A DNA stretch of 64,000 nucleotides, taken from NCBI RefSeq assembly GCF_000344685.1, contig NW_006920412.1, positions 2,858,856-2,922,855 of the forward strand. The letters run 5' to 3'. Both the position numbers and the translations under genes were made by a program. This DNA comes from Gloeophyllum trabeum ATCC 11539. Taxonomy: Eukaryota > Basidiomycota > Agaricomycetes > Gloeophyllales > Gloeophyllaceae. Shown in pieces: positions 22,986 through 34,659 of the stretch. Numbering within the stretch: position 1 is the stretch's first letter; each line of letters starts with the position of its first letter. The notes under the pieces were generated by a model that was given only the letters and a program-made list of their open reading frames with translations, was not told the DNA's origin and did not search any database.

Positions 22986-25140
22986 ATGTCAGACAAATGC
23001 CTGAAAGACAATGAAACAGAAGAGGCTATCCAGCTTGCCACCATGCCTGCCAGTGCACCATCCTCTATGGACGACCTGAAGGAGGCGGACAGAAAGCGAG
23101 GATGGAGATTCTGGGTCGTCATATTCTCCATCGCGCTCTCTATGTTCATTGCCGCGCTTGAGCTGGTAAACCTGCTCCTTACAGCTACATTCGGTCGAGA
23201 CGTAATTGACGCCCCTCAGGTTGCTGTTTCCACCGCACTTCCTACAATCGTTAATGATCTCCGTGGTACCGAGTTCATCTGGGTTGGCTCAGCATATGCA
23301 CTAGCATCGACTGCCTTCATACCCCTTAGTGGCAGCTTGGCACAGGTACACTGTATCAGGTTCACTTCGTGCGCTTATCGCTGACACGACGTGACAAAAC
23401 AGATATTCGGCCGCAAATTTGTAATGCTCGCTTCACTCATTATTTTCGCCGTTGGCAGTGCGCTATGCGGCGCTGCTACGAGCATGAATTTCCTCATCGC
23501 CGGAAGGAGTGAGCATGTCTTGCGTAATTCTGTGTGTAAAGTGGTCAGTTGACTCGGTCTCTTGAATAGCCGTTCAAGGCTTAGGTGGCGGCGGGATCGC
23601 ATCGCTTGTCCAGATTATACTGTCTGATCTGGTTCCGTTACGCGAGCGCGGCATATTCAACGGTCTGATCGGAATGTAGGTCTTCAAATAGTCTACATCG
23701 CTCATCTACTTACATGTACGGTCAGTGCTTGGTCTACTGCTAGTGGAATTGGTCCAATTGTTGGAGGGGTGCTTGCTGACCATGGTCAATGGCGGTGGTT
23801 GTTCTGTATGTACAGGGCAGTTCTTTCCAAACTTTTATGTGCTTATCTTATGCTATCAAGATCTCAACATTCCTATTTGTGGTCTGGCTGCTTCACTAGT
23901 TTCCGTGTTTCTTCAGCTTCGTACACCCCCGGGAACATTCAAGGAGAAAATGCGGATGATGGACTGGCTGTGGGTGATCTCACTATGCCATTTTCTATGC
24001 CTGACAGCTTAATAGCGGGAATATAATGGTAATTGCATCCACAACCGCGGTGGTCATTGCCTTGACTTGGGGTGGAATCCAATATTCCTGGGGCTCCCCA
24101 CGAGTCCTTGTACCACTTATCCTTGGTATGCTCGGGCTTGTGGCATTTATAACATATGAAGCAAAAGTCCCCCAGCATCCTATAGTAGGTCTTCCCGTAC
24201 TCTGGTTCCTTCTATGCTCACCAATGTTCAGGTTCCCTTCGCACTCATGGGTACCAGGACTGGCATAAGTGGATATGCGCAAACCTTCTTGATGCCGGTC
24301 ATGATGATGTACCTTGTGTGTAAGTCAACTCGAAGGGCATTCGACGGAAATCATTTACAATCCATACACAGATTATCTTCCGACCTACTATCAGGCATGC
24401 AAGAGTGCTTCTCCTATTGCATCTGGCGTGGACACATTCACCATCGCCTTCATCCTCGCACCGTCAGGGATTATCGCGGGTGCTTCTGTTGCAGCATCGA
24501 AGAAGTATTGTCCTCAGCATTACACTGGTTGGGTGTTGGCTATTATAGGTGCCGGTTTGCTCAGCACTGTCCAGGCGGACTCCCCACGGAGCCATGCACT
24601 CGGATTTCAAGCAATAGCCAGCATGGGCTTGGGGATGCTCACTGCCATCACATATTTTCCAGTCCTTGCACCACTGCCTGTCTCTGCTAATGCACATGCA
24701 CTAGCATTCTTCACATTCCTACGCAATTTTGCCCAGGTATGTCTCCATACATATATATCATCTGTTAGCACACACTGACAGGCATGTGGAAGGTCTGGGG
24801 TGTTACTACGGGCGGGACTATCCTGCAGAATGGATTGGTGAAGCGGTTGCCTGCGAAATTCCGTGAGCAGTTCCCCCAAGGCACTGCCATTGCCTACGCC
24901 ATTATTCCGTCGATCCACGATCTCAACGAGCCCTTGAAAGAGCAAGTCAGAGTGGCCTTTGGGGAGAGCATCCGCCACATTTGGTGGGCAGCTCTAGGAA
25001 TCTCAAGCGCAGGGTTGCTGATCAGCTTGACAATGAAAAGTCTACCCCTTCATACTTCAGTGGACAGGGATTGGGCACTGAAAGGTGATAATGATGGTCA
25101 GTCACCAGAGCGGGGGTTGTCATCTATGGCCCCCAAGTAA
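22986..25140 (+). CDS. MFS transporter, DHA14-type drug/toxin:H+ antiporter
   Basis: A plasma-membrane exporter using the proton gradient. After a soluble N-terminus, the first helix ([19 protein letters not shown]) is cut by an intron and resumes with [14 protein letters not shown], followed by [16 protein letters not shown] and [12 protein letters not shown]. The family's [11 protein letters not shown] and WRWLFYLNIPICG motifs follow, and further helices run to the C-terminal [13 protein letters not shown]. Spacing and motifs fit the 14-helix DHA2/DHA14 group that includes mycotoxin and drug exporters. The protein ends SSMAPK with TAA at 25138-25140. About ten short introns join in frame and the gene appears intact. 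It is the last of the metabolic-type genes on this side and the natural candidate to export whatever they make; the substrate is unknown. Confidence 0.92.
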
Positions 25141-25932
25141 GGGCACCGAGGCTGAATCATGGACAGGATGTTTTTCGGATTCAATGGGATGGATTTTACT
25201 ATAGCAGTTTGCCTCATGGGATGGATGCAATACAGCACAGACTGTCAAGTATAATTGATTTTCAGAAATAATGTGACCAATAAGCATGGTCATGTCATGT
25301 GCTGCGCTGCATCGCATATGCGTAATGGCTTAGTGCTCTGTCACAGTACTCTGGTTTGTGCTTGCTGAAGTGCAACTGGTCATGGCAGGGACTTTCTATC
25401 CAGGTGCTATCATCTGTACACCTGAGTGACATCTTTGGAAACTAGGTGTCATCTTTCGGGTGCTGACTGTGCCTCATAATTGGTCGTGTCCTTGCGAGCT
25501 GTATTTGTGTTCTCGCATATGGTCTCAAAGGCTGTGGTATCACGGTTCTACCTTGTCTCCCGAGATATGATCATGAATGAGGCACAGGTACATTGAGTGG
25601 ATTAAATAGAGAGCATCACTGATCGTGATCATCAGGTTTTGGAAGTTGTTGTAGTGCAGGAAACGTCCCCTTCTGATGTTGATTGACATAAGGCAATGCA
25701 CTAGCGTATATCTATGACATCTTCCATCAATTGCCGGAACACAAGGTGAGCCTCAACCCTTTGCAATCCGGCCCGTGAAACTCACTGACTACAAAGTCTT
25801 GGCCAATTAGTTGAGTCTGAGCTGATCCCACGTACAGATGAGTCTCCTCAACCAACTGGAATCTCTTCTGCATGCATCTGGAGGACTCAGCGGAGCAAAA
25901 TATGTGACTTGTATGTGCTATAAATCTGTAAG
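25141..25932. other. Intergenic region, nothing recognised
   Basis: AT-rich sequence between the MFS gene and the DUF6533 gene, both on the plus strand. Short frames only; it presumably contains a terminator and the next promoter. Confidence 0.5.
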
Positions 25933-27309
25933 ATGACCATACCAACAATTTTGCAAGTGGTCGGTTTGACAGCATTATGCTGGGACCACCTGCTCACATT
26001 CAGCCAAGAGATACACTTGATCTGGCCTGCTTCACTGAAATCCAAGCTTGCTTTCTTCACTGTTCGCTATGCGGTGCTTGGGGCACTGGTGCTGTCTACA
26101 TATGGTGAGTATGTGATCTGCCATAACTTGAGTAGTGATGACTATCCATCCTGGCTAGTGACCAGTGGGTTTGCTTACAACCTATCCCAAGAAGTATGAT
26201 GTTTGAAGTTCATCTTGCCCATTCTTCAGAGGTATCTGACATAGATTTGTTGAGTTGTAAGCCTTTCTTCCCCATTGCAGGTGGTTGTTACTTAATCCCT
26301 GCAGCTGCGGTGTATGGCTGGCCCTCATGATCTGCTTTTCCCTCGTATATACCGCTATTGCAGATTGTAAGTGCAATAGTTCAGTTGTTACCAACCTACT
26401 GATTATCCTTGTCTCAAGTGATCATCTTGATGAGGGTTTACACATTGTGGGACTACAGGAAGCATGTCCTTAGGATCCTTATGGTCGGCTTCATGATAAC
26501 ATACATGACATCTCTTGCATTTGGCATCAAGACTGCAGTAGATGTTGTCGGTGCGTTCAGGACCAGTTTGCCCCAATTTGCTCTATCATATACAAGCTTC
26601 TACTATGCAGATTCAGTCATATATGAAGATGTATTCTACCACACGTGCATAGTCATGCATAGACCCAGGTTTCTTCCTGCCATATGGGCATCACAGGTAA
26701 GGACTCCCTACATAGCCTGATACAATAATAGTGATGTTACTAGGCTGTGTTTGATCTCCATGTCTTTTTGGCCACAGTACTGAATGCAGCTGAGCGGCCA
26801 TTCCGCGTGCAGAGTGAGTTGGTGTCTAGCCTGTACCGTGATGGCTTGTATTACTTCATTGTGAGGACCATCATTGCATGGAGATGTACAACAGCTAACC
26901 TGGCCTGCAGGCTATTTTCTGTGAGATGGCCGGCTGAGAAAATTGTGCTGCAGTGTGGCTGATGCTAAGATGTAGGCTCCCGGATTGTGCTCAGTATAAT
27001 GAGCAGCATTGGCAATGTATGTACATTTCTGTTGACATATCCCCATGAGTCAGACCCAAGCTTATGTTGGGGCCTCTAGGGGGATTACTCATTAATTATG
27101 CCCTTGTGAGTCAGTTACTTTACTATCAGGACCATGCCGCAAGAAGCTAAAAATGCGTAAGCTTTGTGTGGGCAATGACGAGTATCACTGTGTCTAGGCT
27201 CTTGCTACGCATGGAAGCCATGAAGGCAGCCGCTGGTGTGATTGCAGTCCAACCCAATCGGTTTGAGCTTACTGTTCGCCATGACATTGAAATATCCTCT
27301 ACAATGTAA
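25933..27309 (+). CDS. DUF6533 domain integral membrane protein
   Basis: Spliced exons encode a protein of the basidiomycete DUF6533 family. The N-terminus gives the family core WDHLLTFSQEIHLIWP, then a helix RYAVLGALVLSTYGEW. Later exons give CGVWLALMICFSLVYTAIAD, IILMRVYTLWDYRKHVLRIL, MVGFMITYMTSLAFGIKT, AVFDLHVFLATVLNA, SLYRDGLYYFI and a C-terminal GSRIVLSIMSSIGN joined to RLLLRMEAMKAA. It ends STM with TAA at 27307-27309. About seven hydrophobic segments are visible. Introns are short with GT-AG ends; one donor (GA|GTATGT at about 26105) was chosen to keep frame. The function is unknown. It flanks the metabolic genes on the right as the DUF6534 gene does on the left. Confidence 0.85.
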
Positions 27310-27661
27310 AGGTTTTATTTACATTGACTTTGTTTGATGTGTTTGTCAGACCGCCAGCCGTTCTATGTATATGAATAATATGTTTGAAGTAAGTGTGATG
27401 ATATAGCCACTACATGCATGGGACACCAGTCCCAGGACTTTCAGATGCTGCTGGAACTTGAAATCAGAGTACAGTCATCGAGTCAAGTGGTGTAGGCTGG
27501 CCAACAGTCAGGGTAGAATCGACACAATGTGTACATCTAGTAGTTACCATACATAGTATTTTCCTTATCGGGAACACCCTTGATGAAAGCGCGACTCTCA
27601 TTACATTGTGTAACGGCTGTAATACCAATAAAACATCACCGCCTAGAGATCGACAGGACCA
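27310..27661. other. Convergent intergenic region, nothing recognised
   Basis: It lies between the DUF6533 gene (plus) and POL5 (minus), and presumably holds two 3' UTRs. No open frame of note. Confidence 0.5.
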
Positions 27662-30600
27662 CTAATGAACCTGTGTTCGTTTGACTTTCACGCATTTGGC
27701 CTTGGTAGGGGAGACACCTTCGTCTCGGTCACTCGCGGGCTCCGGCTCTTTCCTCTTTCTCTTCACCGCAGACGCGCTCGGCCCCTTGGAGTCAGATGAG
27801 GCTTGTATGATCTGTCTGCACATGCTCTGAAGTCTAGTAGACGACTTGAAGCGTTCCGACGTCTGCATTTTCACAAGCAGTTCGTCCCAGGCGGATGGCT
27901 CCCAAAGCGAAGAGATGGCCTCATCCGTCGACAATAGCCGCTTCGTCAGGCGAGCAGCCGTCAGCGCCAGCTTCAGGACATCCTTTATTTGAGCAGAAGA
28001 CAGGGTGGCGCTACTGCCGCAGGCATTGCTTAGAACCTCGTGAATATTTAGGCGAAGAGGTGGCATGAATGCTACGATCTCTTGAGAATCGTTGTGCTGA
28101 AAGTCGGGTCAATACTCGTCAGGCGACACCACAAAGACGAGACGAAGAAATAGTATTCACCTGGACGGGTATTTGAACCAGCAGACCTTGTAAGAGCAGG
28201 TAGACCTGACATCGGCGATAGGAATTAACGGCCTTCTGAGTCAGTTCCAGCATATCGTTGCGCAATCCCCAAGCGACGGCTGGATAATGACAAATAAAAT
28301 CTTGGAAGAATTGGATATTGAGACACGATGCCTTGCGCGTGACGAAATCCGCTAAAGATTCCTTGTACACTGTCTGCGTGGCCTTCCTCGCGCCATGATG
28401 CAGCAATATCCGGGTCAGATACACGCTAGATTGGCTGAATGCTGTGAGGATGTCTCCAGAACGAGCTCGACGAGCACGGTAATGGACGCTCTCCAAAAGT
28501 TTGACAGTTGCCTCGACATCCACCTGGGTCGGAATTTCCTTCATTTTGCCGATGCGGGTACGAAGGATGCCGCCCGCTTTGTCGGCGAGATGCTTCTCGT
28601 CCTTACTGCAGCCAGATATGAGTTCTAAGAGGGACATGATTAGTCGGGGAATGAAGGGACTGGCACGATTGCTTTTGACGAGGATGTCGACTAGATCCAA
28701 CACTCTAGTCTTGAAATGTGTTGCTTCCCGCTGGGCATTGAGATCTTTGGACATCAGTGCTCGTAGAGTCTTGCGCGTGTGCTCTAGCTCACCTTTGCCT
28801 TTCTTCGCCTCAGTCGCCCGGTTCTTAAAGACAGCGGCAAGCTGCTCGTCAATAGCCATCATTTGATCATCATCCATGAGCTCTTCCGATTCGTCCTCAG
28901 ACCCCTCAGCAGCAGGCTGGATACCACTCGCACTAAGGACAGCCTCAATCTTGTCCCTCATTACGGTGTCAGGCTCTTCCTCGTTGGAATCTTCCTGTTC
29001 AGAAGACTGATGGTCGTCGTCATTACTATCTAACTCTTCCTCCTCGTTAGCCGTATCGTGCCCGCCCTGGTGATCCAAGAGTTCTGTGGGGTCACGGCGT
29101 TCCAGTTGCTGGAATTCTCTGTAAAAACGGCTAGCTGTCGAAGAAAAGAGGTTGACTTACAGCAAGGATCAGATCAACCGTACTATCTCTTGCAAAGTGG
29201 CAGAGCAACGTAAAACATTGGTTGGCTAAGGAGCGCATATACGATGACGGCTCCTCCAAGAAACCGAGTATGGCATCGACGAAGATGTCAATGGGCGGTG
29301 GGTCTTCATCGACCGCTTCAGATCTCCGTTCTTTTTTCTTTTCCTTCTTACTTTTGACCTCGGAAAGACGCGAAGCGGCTTCAACGGAAGCCTAACGCAA
29401 GAAGCGGTGAACATACGTAACACCCAGAAGTCACAGATACTGCTACCTGGAGAGCTTCCGCATAGTCATCATCCACCTCTCCGAAGTTGCACAGCTGGTA
29501 CACAAGTGTGCCCTGGATGAGGAGCTTTGCGCCTTGAGCCATTCCATGCTGTTCTTCTGGCGCCTAGAAGGGGATGTTGGGACAAGAAGACCAGCATAGG
29601 TGTGGACCTACGTTATCCAACGTCCGAGTAAGTTCAAGAGCTTTGTCGCGAAGCTCCTTATCCTCGTTATCCAACTGCACAGTGGGCCTCGCGTGCTTTT
29701 CATCCTTCTCGAGCGTCGTAACAATGTCCAAGACCCTCCCTATCCAGAATGAGCCATCATTAGCGTGCATAGCAGAGTCGCGGGTTTCAACACCGTCTGC
29801 GAACGTGGTCAGGGATATATTCTCGATCGTATCTCAACACCGTACCAGTATCCTTTGGAACCGGACGTGTCAATAAATCCGAGAGGCAGCTTAGCAGTCG
29901 TGCGCGACAGCTCTTCCGCAAGTCCTCGGAGAGAGGCGGCGAAGGGACTTTATGAAGCTGTTGAGGTATAATGAGCGTGCGCAATGGTCGCATGAGTGAC
30001 TCGACTTACCGCTCGGTATGAGGTTTTGTCAGTTTTTTTCTTGATCTCAAACAGTCCGTGTATGGCTAACCATTCGAGTACGGTGTTGAGCCAATCGTCC
30101 TGCTTGGGTACAGCACCGTTGCGGACAAGAGCCGACAGCTGCTCGACTACCCAGGCTCTTCGGGAATTGACAACCTGAATATCCGTCCTACATATGCTAC
30201 GGTCAGTGAACCAAGTATCGGGAGGCAAACAAGCGACTCTAACGTCTCAGTGACCTCCTCGTTCACATGCTCGAGCAGGTACTCAATATAGCTACTGATA
30301 CCGTCCGCATCCATAGAGGTCAGAATGGATTCCACGGTCTTGGTCTTAGTCAACTTGTCGAACTGCCGGCTCCCATGTACACCTGTTAGCTGAAGTATAA
30401 GGGTGAATCCCATCCGCGGATTCGTATGCACAATCGCTTGCATCTCAGTTGCCTACGAACGTAACCGAAGGATCAGTCACACTTTGGCGCAGCTCTGAAG
30501 AACGTAGCTGCTAACCACTCGCTTAGCTACTTTGTGCAGATAACGATCTTGTTTCGACAGGTGATTGATCCAGCATCGCATGAAGTGCTTCGTGAAAAGC

Positions 30601-31857
30601 ATAGGCATGTCCGACGCGTCCACCCGGCGCAGTGCTTTCTCGAAAATCTGAAATCCCCAATATTTCCGTTCCGCGGAGGAAGTCGCAGCGAATAGGGAGT
30701 CTGTGATTCGAAAAAGTGAGACCGACTGCGAGAGGATGCTTGAAAGTCTTACCGTCTACTACTATCCGGAAAAACTCTTGCAGTGATCCTCGAGGAGATT
30801 TGCTTGATTCCGGCGGGGGCACTAATGCGTCCAGAATTATATCCCAGACATAATGAACTTGAGCCTTCCAAGTCCCCGCTGCGGCGGATTTCAAGCCTGA
30901 CTCCTCATCCTCGTCCGAACTGGACTCCTGGAAGCAGGTCAGGGATCTCAGTGGATACATGATACAGACAGGCCAGACTCACCTTGAGAATCTTCGCCAG
31001 GGTAGCATAGTTGGCTGTATTCAAGATATGTGGATTCTTGAAAGTAGGTGAAAGATATTTACGCCAATCCTTCTCCGGGTACTTATCTTGTAGCGTTACC
31101 GTGATTGCCACTTTTTCGGGTGACCAGCTCCTATTCTCGTAAATGATGTCAAGACTCATGTCGAGGGCGTCGTCTCTCCAGGAAACGTCAGACTTTGATA
31201 GAGCCTCAAAAGCAAGTCCAAGCGTCCACCAGGCGCTCTCACGTAACCAGGTCTTCTTTTCTCCCAATGCGATCAGCTGCTTGACGATCTCTATGTAACT
31301 GGCTGAATTAGAGGCAACGGTGGAGGATGAAGCGGAAGCGGGGAGGGGTGTCTTCCGAACTATAAGGCCAGACTGTATGACAGAGGTGAGGCCGAAAAGG
31401 CGAGCGAATAGCATGTCACGTTCTTCTTGACCGGTCATCGACCCTTGAGTCTTCGACGAGTCCATGATGAGCGAGACGATTTGGCTGCAGGTGATCGTGT
31501 TGATACGCGACAGCAACTATACATCACCGTCATATTCAGCCAATAATGCAGCGGCAACGCAGGACGCACCTCCGTCAATGCGACAGCAAAACCTAGTCGA
31601 CTACTCTCCCTTGGACTAGCAAGACCACGAACGAGCCTGCGGATGGAATACGAGACATCTTGAGAGTTCAGCTTGTCTAACGTATCCGCATCATCTTCCG
31701 ACTGGTCCCCCTCCTCGTCGCTGGTCTCGGGCGATGCTTTCGGCACAAACTGCGCCTGGAACTGTTCTAGTGCCCCAATTAACTTGGCAGAGGCGTCCAA
31801 TCGCTCTTTCTTGTCGTTCGAGGACAAATGCCAGAAGAGCGGCAGGGTTGTAGACAT
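27662..31857 (-). CDS. POL5: Pol5/MYBBP1A-like nucleolar protein (DNA polymerase phi family)
   Basis: Despite the name, members of this family are nucleolar ARM/HEAT-repeat proteins needed for rRNA synthesis and ribosome assembly. The N-terminal exon starts MSTTLPLFWHLSSNDKKERL and has the family pattern SIRRLVRGLASPRESSRLGF followed by AVALTE. A second exon gives ERDMLFARLFGLTSVIQSGL and WTLGLAFEALSKSDVSW. The C-terminal third contains a long acidic stretch (29078 down to about 28900), then LMDDDQMMAIDEQLAAVFKN, a hallmark of the family. The tail is basic (VKRKRKEPEPASDRDEG), a probable nuclear or nucleolar signal. The ATG at 31857 follows the only upstream frame that fits. About twelve introns. 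It is divergent from the Ser/Pro-rich gene at 32211. Confidence 0.9.
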
Positions 31858-32210
31858 TCTACCTCGCTCTCTCGGCCACAAGCGCCGTACGTGGCAGCAG
31901 AAGACAAGGGTACCCTTCAGACGGTAGCACCGGTACCGAGACTTGTGCAGGAAAATGAAAAACAGAATTTCAGATTTGCCTGATGTGGTGCCGTGAGAAA
32001 CTCCCGAATCGTATCACCCGTGACGTCACGCGTCGCGATCAAGCTGCTCTTCAAGTTGCCCAAACACTATTTAATCTGAAGCACTCTGTCGCGAGCGTTT
32101 TTTCTCTTCCCTCCCTCCTTACACCTTCATTGAGCAGTGGCTCCGGATTTTTTCAAAGCGTCGTACAGCGCTCTGACTTTGGCGTTCATCGGAGGAACAA
32201 AGGACGCGTG
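31858..32210. promoter_or_regulatory. Divergent intergenic region between POL5 and the Ser/Pro-rich gene
   Basis: The two start codons are 353 bp apart on opposite strands, so both core promoters must lie here. A TGACGTCACG palindrome (CRE/ATF-type core TGACGTCA) is present at about 32021-32030, roughly central. No other element is clear. Confidence 0.45.
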
Positions 32211-33623
32211 ATGGACGCGACGAGGGATAGCTGGACTGAAGGGACGCGAGCAGCGTTCTTGGAAGGTGCGTATTTTCTTGGTGTTTTTCGTCAGTATCTC
32301 AATTGTCATGTGCAGCTCTTGAGTTGTATCCGGCTAGCACAGAGTATCTTGCCCATACCGACCCGGCGATTTTCACGTCTTCAGCCTCTGGCGACGCTGA
32401 GCAGGTGGTTCTCATATCCACCGCGTTGGCTCATGCTCGGGACATTCAAACCTTTGTGCATAAGTTTACAGGAATTTCTCTGCCCCTTCAATCCATCGCC
32501 GTGTGCGTCCGGGAGCTGACAGAACGGAATGGTGGCCATGCTTCGCGTAAGTGCAGTTTACGACTTGACTTTGATTTACGCGTATCAATCGCTTTCAGTT
32601 AAAGTACCTGCCTACGGTCATCCGGCTAAGCGATCGTCCCCTCTGGCGTCGCTGTGTCACACTGCCATCGATGTTGAACCGACTCTGGTCAGCACGCAGC
32701 CTCAACATCGCCGTTCTGAGCCTCGCGAGTTGTCGTTGAATAGCCAAGTGCTCCAGTCCGACGCGCTTTTGCCTAACTTCACTCGGCGTGAGCAGACTTC
32801 CGAAGACTCTAGCCAAACAATTACCTCGCCGATGTCCCTACCTGCACTAGCGTCACCTGGTCTGTCCAACTTCGAAAACATGTCGCTTTCTTCCCCAAGC
32901 CCCACTCCTTTATCAATGTCTCGCCGTCGACTTGCAGCTAATATACCTGCACTGCGATGCCAAGTTCGCCTTCCCCCACCGTCCTTAGGGCCCCGTTCTA
33001 ATCCCTCCTTGGATACCCCGCGTTCTCCTCATCCCAACTCTCCTTCACTTCCTCGTAACAATCATGAGGCTCTGTACCAAGTACAGGCTCAAGGTCTCGT
33101 AACACCTGTCGACCAAATCATCCACACTCCCTTTCAGCCTCCGGAGATGGAGTCTCCACTGACCGAGAAGGGCGACGGACGCTGGAGGTTCTCTTCTGGC
33201 TTGTCGTCTCCTATGACAGACTATTCCAATCTGCCCTCTCCGTCGACCCTGACACCACTGATTGATGACTATCACATGGGCAGTCCGGTGTCGGCTTTGC
33301 GTTCACCGGCCAACGGCGGTGGCTTCTCTCATGCACCGGAGCCCTCTGCAACGCCTATACGCCGTCGACCATTATTATGCTCGCACACTTTGTCACGCCC
33401 TATCCTGTCGTTGTCTCGCCGTCTGTCCTATTCACAGGGCGTGTCAAGATCGGCTCACAATACGCCCGATCGGTGCAGCCCTCGTAGTGGCCCGCCGCCT
33501 TATGAAAGCTCTGGCCTTGCATCGCCCCTCGTCATCAGGACTCCTGACGCGACAGAGGCCAACGGTGATGCAGTGGACTCTCCGATTGTCATACCTTCAG
33601 GGATTCGCACATATTTCGATTAA
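32211..33623 (+). CDS. Ser/Pro-rich protein with many SP/TP sites, function unknown
   Basis: Three exons encode about 440 residues. Exon 1 (MDATRDSWTEGTRAAFLE) joins over introns at 32266-32315 and 32547-32598. The first 100 residues are ordered and may form a small helical domain (ALELYPASTEYLAHTDPAIF, DAEQVVLISTALAHARDIQT, LQSIAVCVREL). The rest is low-complexity, rich in Ser, Pro, Thr and Arg, with about 23 SP or TP dipeptides (for example MSLSSPSPTPLSMSRRR and LPSPSTLTPLIDDY), typical of substrates of CDK or MAP kinases. It contains RRR clusters but no recognised catalytic motif. The protein ends GIRTYFD with TAA at 33621-33623. I do not recognise the family; a cell-cycle or signalling scaffold is a guess from composition. 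Confidence 0.8.
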
Positions 33624-34659
33624 GATGTTCATTCTTTATTGATTTTGCTCCTGCATCTTGCTATCTGTGAATTGCTTTCGTATTGCTGTCGATATGTAAC
33701 TTCTCTCGTGTTCCCGTCGGTGTTGTACTCTCGCGTAATGATAGCGGCCGGTATTCTGACTGCAACGTTGACACCGAGCTCTGGTGTGACCCTGTCGTTT
33801 ATATCTCTGTGGTCTTGTAGAAGATCATCCCTTCGATTTGTACTTAATACATAACGACCTTGGACCCCATGATGTCAAAGCGAGCAAGGGGAACCACCCA
33901 GACCGAATGGGACTGATTGTGCATTATAATTCAACAGGCCTGTGCCGCGGTGTGGACGATTGATGTATAGTGATGGGATATGTGGATACTTACAGGCCCG
34001 TTATAGTCCAGGGCATCCTCACACCCAGTGGAAACCGACAAAATTCTGTTGCATTTGTGTCAATTAAGACCTATTTGATGGAAGCAAAACTGCCCGAAAG
34101 GAAAACTGGGCCTTTCAATGGATGTAAGTCTGGAATTCGGCGTGAAGCTCAGGGAGATCTCACATTTACGATCTGATTAACCAAGGACGCTACGCGATAG
34201 GCCTTGGAGCACGCAGCGAAGATGAGACGTGAAGTGACGCACAACGCCCGCTGTCTTCGCTCTGAGAGGGCGAAGGAGTAGCGGTGGCTTGAACGCGTAT
34301 TTGAAGCTGAGGGAGATGAAAGTATGCACTACAGCATCGCGGAGGCGTAAGATCGAGTTCTCCGGCTCTCTCGATCCTTCGACTCACCTAGCTATAGCAC
34401 TCCAACATACCATCGCTCCCTTTACTCATGCTTTCGCAGCCAGGTCTCGTGCGCGCCGAGGATTAGGCCTCTTCCTCTGAGTTTGTCCTTAACCTTGTCC
34501 TAGTGGTGTTGGACAGGTTGGGCAAAGTGTTTAGGATGTTTCAAGCCAGGCACGAGAGGTGCCATTTGCTTTCCATGAGCTGGATCATTCACGCGGGCGG
34601 GGCATGGAGAAAGGAGTATGATTGCGCCGCGTCTGAGCAAGCTCATCTAATCATTACAA
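33624..34659. other. Convergent intergenic region of 1 kb, nothing recognised
   Basis: It lies between two 3' ends. Short frames (33639-33854, 33970-34176, 34289-34480) lack any motif. TTTATTGATTTTG just after 33623 could serve 3' processing of the Ser/Pro-rich gene. Confidence 0.45.
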
